From Clostridia bacterium (GTDB taxonomy: Bacteria; Bacillota; Clostridia; Oscillospirales; CAG-272), in assembly GCA_017463125.1 (NCBI GenBank), contig JAFTPV010000003.1, positions 29,190 to 93,189 on the forward strand: a stretch of DNA of 64,000 nucleotides, written 5' to 3'. Below are positions 61,528 through 64,000 of this stretch, one piece after another. The translations under genes were made by a program, and so were the position numbers. Numbering within the stretch: position 1 is the first letter of the stretch; each line of letters opens with the position of its first letter. The notes beneath the pieces were generated by a model. The model saw nothing but the letters and a program-made list of their open reading frames with translations. It searched no databases and had not been told where the DNA came from.

Positions 61528-62559
61528 TTACGCCTTTACGTAGGGAGGCTCTACGGGATCACCGCCCTTTGCGGCAGACATAACTGCGGCAAGAGCTACC
61601 GCAACGGTGTTCGAGCCCTCGATAGAGTTACACTCGACTACCTTATCGTTAAGGATAGCGTCACACATATCTGCTACCTCTGCTGCAAGGTTATGGTTGT
61701 TTATGTCAACGGGTATCTTCTTATCGGGATAGAGATGAAGTCCGTTGTCGGTTACGGCATGACGGAAGAGGGTTATCTCGGGAGAGGTGTTGTCACAGAT
61801 GATAGTACCCTTGGTTCCGTAGATGCAGGTACGCATAGTGTAATTACGCTTTACCGCTATACCGCAGAATATCTTACCTATAACGCCATTCGGGAACTGG
61901 AGAACGGCGATAGTGTTCTCGTCAACGGGCCACTCGGGGTTAGCCTTCTTGTTTGCAAGAGCCATAACTCTCGTGGGGTTACCTGCTATCCAGCGGAGAA
62001 GGTCGATAGCGTGACAGCCTCCGCCGATGACTCCGTGACGGAGATTTACAGGGTCAAGACGCCACGCCGCCTTGAAGAAGGAGTAGTCGTGTGCATACTC
62101 GGACTCAACGAAGGTAATCTCACCAATCTCGCCTGCGTCAACAAGCTCCTTTGCCTTAATGAAGCCGGGCGCCTTACGGCAGACCTGACCTGTCATAAAT
62201 TTCTTACCGCATTTCTGCTCTGCTCTGACTATCGCCTCGCAGTCCTCCATATTAAGCGCGAGCGGCTTCTCGCACAAAACGTGATAGCCTGCCTCAAGGC
62301 CCGCAACCGCGTGCTCTCTATGTACCTGGTCGGGTGTTGCAAGAATTATGCAATCAAAGCCTCCGTCCTTTATCATCTCGTAAAAATCGGTATAATACTT
62401 ATCAAGACCGTACTCGCCCGCTCTCTTCTTGGCAATCTCCTCGTTATTATCGCAGATTGCTACAAGCTCTGCCTCCGGAGTCTTTTTGATAGCAAGAACG
62501 TGTGAATTTCCAAGTCCTCTTACACCGACTACGGCAAATTTTACCTTTTTTTCGCTCAT
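61528..62559 (-). CDS. Gfo/Idh/MocA-family oxidoreductase
   Basis: 343 residues, NAD(P)-dependent dehydrogenase of the sugar/inositol type. FAVVGVRGLGNSHVLAIK holds the cofactor loop; CIILATPDQVHREHAVAGLEAGYHVLCEKPLALN carries the EKP motif with catalytic Lys; GGGCHAIDLLRWIAG (about 185-199) supplies the second conserved D/H pair. AGAGGAC precedes the start. Its promoter region carries the same 17-base element as cassette 2. A sugar dehydrogenase acting on products of that system is possible. Confidence 0.92.
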   Translation of the reverse strand: MSEKKVKFAVVGVRGLGNSHVLAIKKTPEAELVAICDNNEEIAKKRAGEYGLDKYYTDFYEMIKDGGFDCIILATPDQVHREHAVAGLEAGYHVLCEKPLALNMEDCEAIVRAEQKCGKKFMTGQVCRKAPGFIKAKELVDAGEIGEITFVESEYAHDYSFFKAAWRLDPVNLRHGVIGGGCHAIDLLRWIAGNPTRVMALANKKANPEWPVDENTIAVLQFPNGVIGKIFCGIAVKRNYTMRTCIYGTKGTIICDNTSPEITLFRHAVTDNGLHLYPDKKIPVDINNHNLAAEVADMCDAILNDKVVECNSIEGSNTVAVALAAVMSAAKGGDPVEPPYVKA

Positions 62560-62620
62560 CTTCTTGTCCTCTTTATTTCTTTTTTAGGCTCTTTTAAGTG
62601 CGTCGAGCCATTTCGGTTTT

Positions 62621-62649
62621 ATAATACTATAAATCCTCCGTATTGTCAA
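62621..62649 (-). promoter_or_regulatory. Promoter of the Gfo/Idh gene
   Basis: Leftward TTGACA (62644-62649), 17 bases, TATTAT (62621-62626). Confidence 0.75.
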
Positions 62650-62664
62650 TAAAATTTTACAAAT

Positions 62665-62702
62665 ACAGTTAAAAAGTCCACGAAATCAGTGCAAAAATCC
62701 AC
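62665..62702. promoter_or_regulatory. GTGGAYTTTT direct repeats upstream of the Gfo/Idh promoter
   Basis: Leftward GTGGATTTTT (62693-62702) and GTGGACTTTTTAACTGT (62665-62681), 22 bases apart. The second is the exact reverse complement of the element at 61284-61300. Confidence 0.55.
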
Positions 62703-62738
62703 CTTTTTGGTATAAGCGTAAAAAACTCGGAAAGCAAA

Positions 62739-62773
62739 AAAAGAGAGCCCTGCGAGTTGCAAGGTTCTCTTTT
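62739..62773 (-). terminator. Terminator of the glutamate-synthase-like gene
   Basis: 11-bp stem AAAAGAGAACC / GGCTCTCTTTT with one G-U, followed leftward by TTTGC, after the stop at 62789. Confidence 0.75.
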
Positions 62774-62788
62774 CTACAATTAATTATA

Positions 62789-64000
62789 TCAGCATTTTGA
62801 TTTGATGTACGAGTCCATAGCCTTAGCCGCTATCTTACCTGCACCCATAGCAGAAATTACGGTTGCGGCACCCGTTACGGCGTCACCGCCGGCAAAAACA
62901 CCAGCTCTCGTGGTTGCGCCGTCGTCGGTAACGATTATACCGCCTCTCGAGTTTACGTCAAGCCCCTCGGTTGTGGACTTGATAAGCGGGTTAGGAGAGG
63001 TGCCGATAGACATTATGACAGCGTCAACGTCAAGGACGAACTCGCTGTCAGGGATTGCTACAGGACGGCGTCTGCCGCGCTCGTCAGGCTCGCCAAGCTC
63101 CATTCTGATACACTTGATTCCCGTTACGAAGCCGTTTCTTTCATCTCTCGGGTTATTGTGGTTTGTATAGCCTAAAATCTCGGTGGGATTAGTAAGCAGG
63201 CAGAACTCTATTCCCTCCTCCTCTGCGTGCTCAACCTCCTCGCGCCTTGCGGGAAGCTCGTCCATTGAACGACGGTATACGATATATACCTTTTCAGCAC
63301 CAAGGCGGAGTGCGGTTCTCGCAGCGTCCATAGCAACGTTACCGCCACCGACTACTGCTACCCTGCCGCCCTTCATAATAGGCGTATCGCTATCATTCTT
63401 ATACGCCTTCATAAGATTTGAGCGCGTGAGGAACTCGTTTGCCGAATAAACTCCCTTAAGAGCCTCTCCGGGTATGCCCATAAAGTTAGGAAGACCTGCT
63501 CCCGAGCCGATGAATACTGCCTCATATCCCATATCAAAAAGCTCGTCAACGGTAAGGGTTTTTCCGATAACGACGTTAGGCCTCATCTCAACACCCATAG
63601 CGACAAGATTGTCCACCTCTTTTTTCACAATGCTCTTGGGCAGACGGAACTCCGGAATACCGTAAACGAGAACGCCGCCGGCTGTGTGAAGAGCCTCAAA
63701 AACGGTTACGTCGTATCCGAGCTTTGCAAGATCACCAGCACAGGTAAGCCCCGAGGGACCGGAGCCGACTACCGCAGCCTTATGTCCGTTCTTTTCCGCT
63801 GTTTTAGGAGCCTCATCGCTGTGTGCGTTATGCCAGTCGGCAACGAAGCGCTCAAGCCTGCCGATACCGACGCTCTCGCCCTTAATACCTCTGACACACT
63901 TTGACTCGCACTGTGTTTCCTGCGGGCAAACTCTGCCGCAAACTGCGGGAAGACTCGAGGTTTTTGAAATAATTCTATATGCGCCCTCAAAATCCCCTTC
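62789..64000 (-). CDS. NADPH-dependent glutamate synthase small-subunit-like flavoprotein (N-terminus beyond window)
   Basis: The C-terminal 403 residues; the 5' end lies past the right edge. Iron-sulfur ligands CGRVCPQETQCESKC are followed by the FAD loop AAVVGSGPSGLTCAGDLAKLGYDVTVFEA, GGVLVYGIPEFRLPK, and the NADPH loop VAVVGGGNVAMDAARTALRLGAEKV, ending in AGVFAGGDAVTGAATVISAMGAGKIAA. This is the GltD/GltA/NfnB-type dehydrogenase. Without the large subunit in view it could be glutamate synthase, a sulfide dehydrogenase or NfnB; the flanking gene beyond the edge would decide. A start near 63628 is an internal Met and is not the true start. Confidence 0.95.
   Translation of the reverse strand, partial: EGDFEGAYRIISKTSSLPAVCGRVCPQETQCESKCVRGIKGESVGIGRLERFVADWHNAHSDEAPKTAEKNGHKAAVVGSGPSGLTCAGDLAKLGYDVTVFEALHTAGGVLVYGIPEFRLPKSIVKKEVDNLVAMGVEMRPNVVIGKTLTVDELFDMGYEAVFIGSGAGLPNFMGIPGEALKGVYSANEFLTRSNLMKAYKNDSDTPIMKGGRVAVVGGGNVAMDAARTALRLGAEKVYIVYRRSMDELPARREEVEHAEEEGIEFCLLTNPTEILGYTNHNNPRDERNGFVTGIKCIRMELGEPDERGRRRPVAIPDSEFVLDVDAVIMSIGTSPNPLIKSTTEGLDVNSRGGIIVTDDGATTRAGVFAGGDAVTGAATVISAMGAGKIAAKAMDSYIKSKC

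Noticed and set aside
61693-62505. 270-codon open frame on the plus strand opposite the Gfo/Idh gene
   Set aside because: Antisense to a clear dehydrogenase; no ribosome binding site or recognisable domain.

Overview
The window looks like a chromosomal segment of an uncultured anaerobic Clostridia (Bacillota), probably gut-associated. The evidence is the strong AGGAGG-type ribosome binding sites, many near-consensus sigma-A promoters (TTGACA-17-TATAAT), compact intrinsic terminators shared by convergent genes, and Bacillota-type families (YetF, UPF0291, a SpoIIQ-like M23 protein, NrdG of the anaerobic ribonucleotide reductase). The lineage is inferred; there is no rRNA or tRNA gene in the window to confirm it. 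No CRISPR array, prophage, transposase or integrase was seen.

Layout. 0-10.4 kb is mostly housekeeping: a lipoprotein cut by the left edge, a histidine phosphatase with mannose-6-phosphate isomerase, a large membrane protein ending in a ribosomal-protein-uL15-like domain, small membrane proteins, a permease, a structured RNA (about 8.0-8.2 kb), a sugar nucleotidyltransferase-like protein and an RluA pseudouridine synthase. 10.4-17.8 kb is the first of two related surface-protein cassettes: a cytosolic helical 'toroid' protein, a 1379-residue lipoprotein with the same toroid plus LamG-like and beta modules, a 42-residue peptide, and a secreted protein. It is flanked by an AraC regulator. 18.9-27.8 kb is a carbohydrate-type catabolic island made of two divergent operons (SDR, aldo/keto reductase, Gfo/Idh oxidoreductase, ceramidase-like hydrolase; HpaI-type aldolase, YhcH-like, MFS transporter, GH36 alpha-galactosidase). 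27.9-39.6 kb is core: uvrB-uvrA-nrdG-dut, YetF, Cu/Zn superoxide dismutase, a polysaccharide deacetylase, yebC, argS and a cytidylate-kinase-like protein. 39.9-41.4 kb is a small accessory patch (ribbon-helix-helix protein, XRE repressor facing a SLOG-fold gene with a palindromic operator, and an unknown). 41.5-50.7 kb holds an M23 peptidase, homoserine dehydrogenase, an alpha/beta hydrolase, AGCS symporter, L-serine dehydratase, LysR, and a SemiSWEET-like protein with a two-domain esterase.

50.7-61.0 kb is the second cassette: a 44-residue peptide, a secreted protein, a cytosolic toroid, and a 2382-residue lipoprotein that adds a NodB polysaccharide deacetylase domain and six LamG-like modules. 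61.5-64 kb carries a Gfo/Idh oxidoreductase and the C-terminal part of a glutamate-synthase-like flavoprotein cut by the right edge.

The most interesting feature is that the same four gene types (cytosolic toroid, lipoprotein toroid, mini-peptide, secreted beta-rich protein) occur twice, 33 kb apart, in permuted order. I interpret them as an uncharacterised surface glycan-handling system. The toroid function is not known to me. A shared 17-base element upstream of the second cassette and of the downstream Gfo/Idh gene hints that they have a common regulator. The second most interesting feature is the approximately 213-nt structured RNA with interlocking helices, placed directly before a small membrane protein gene.
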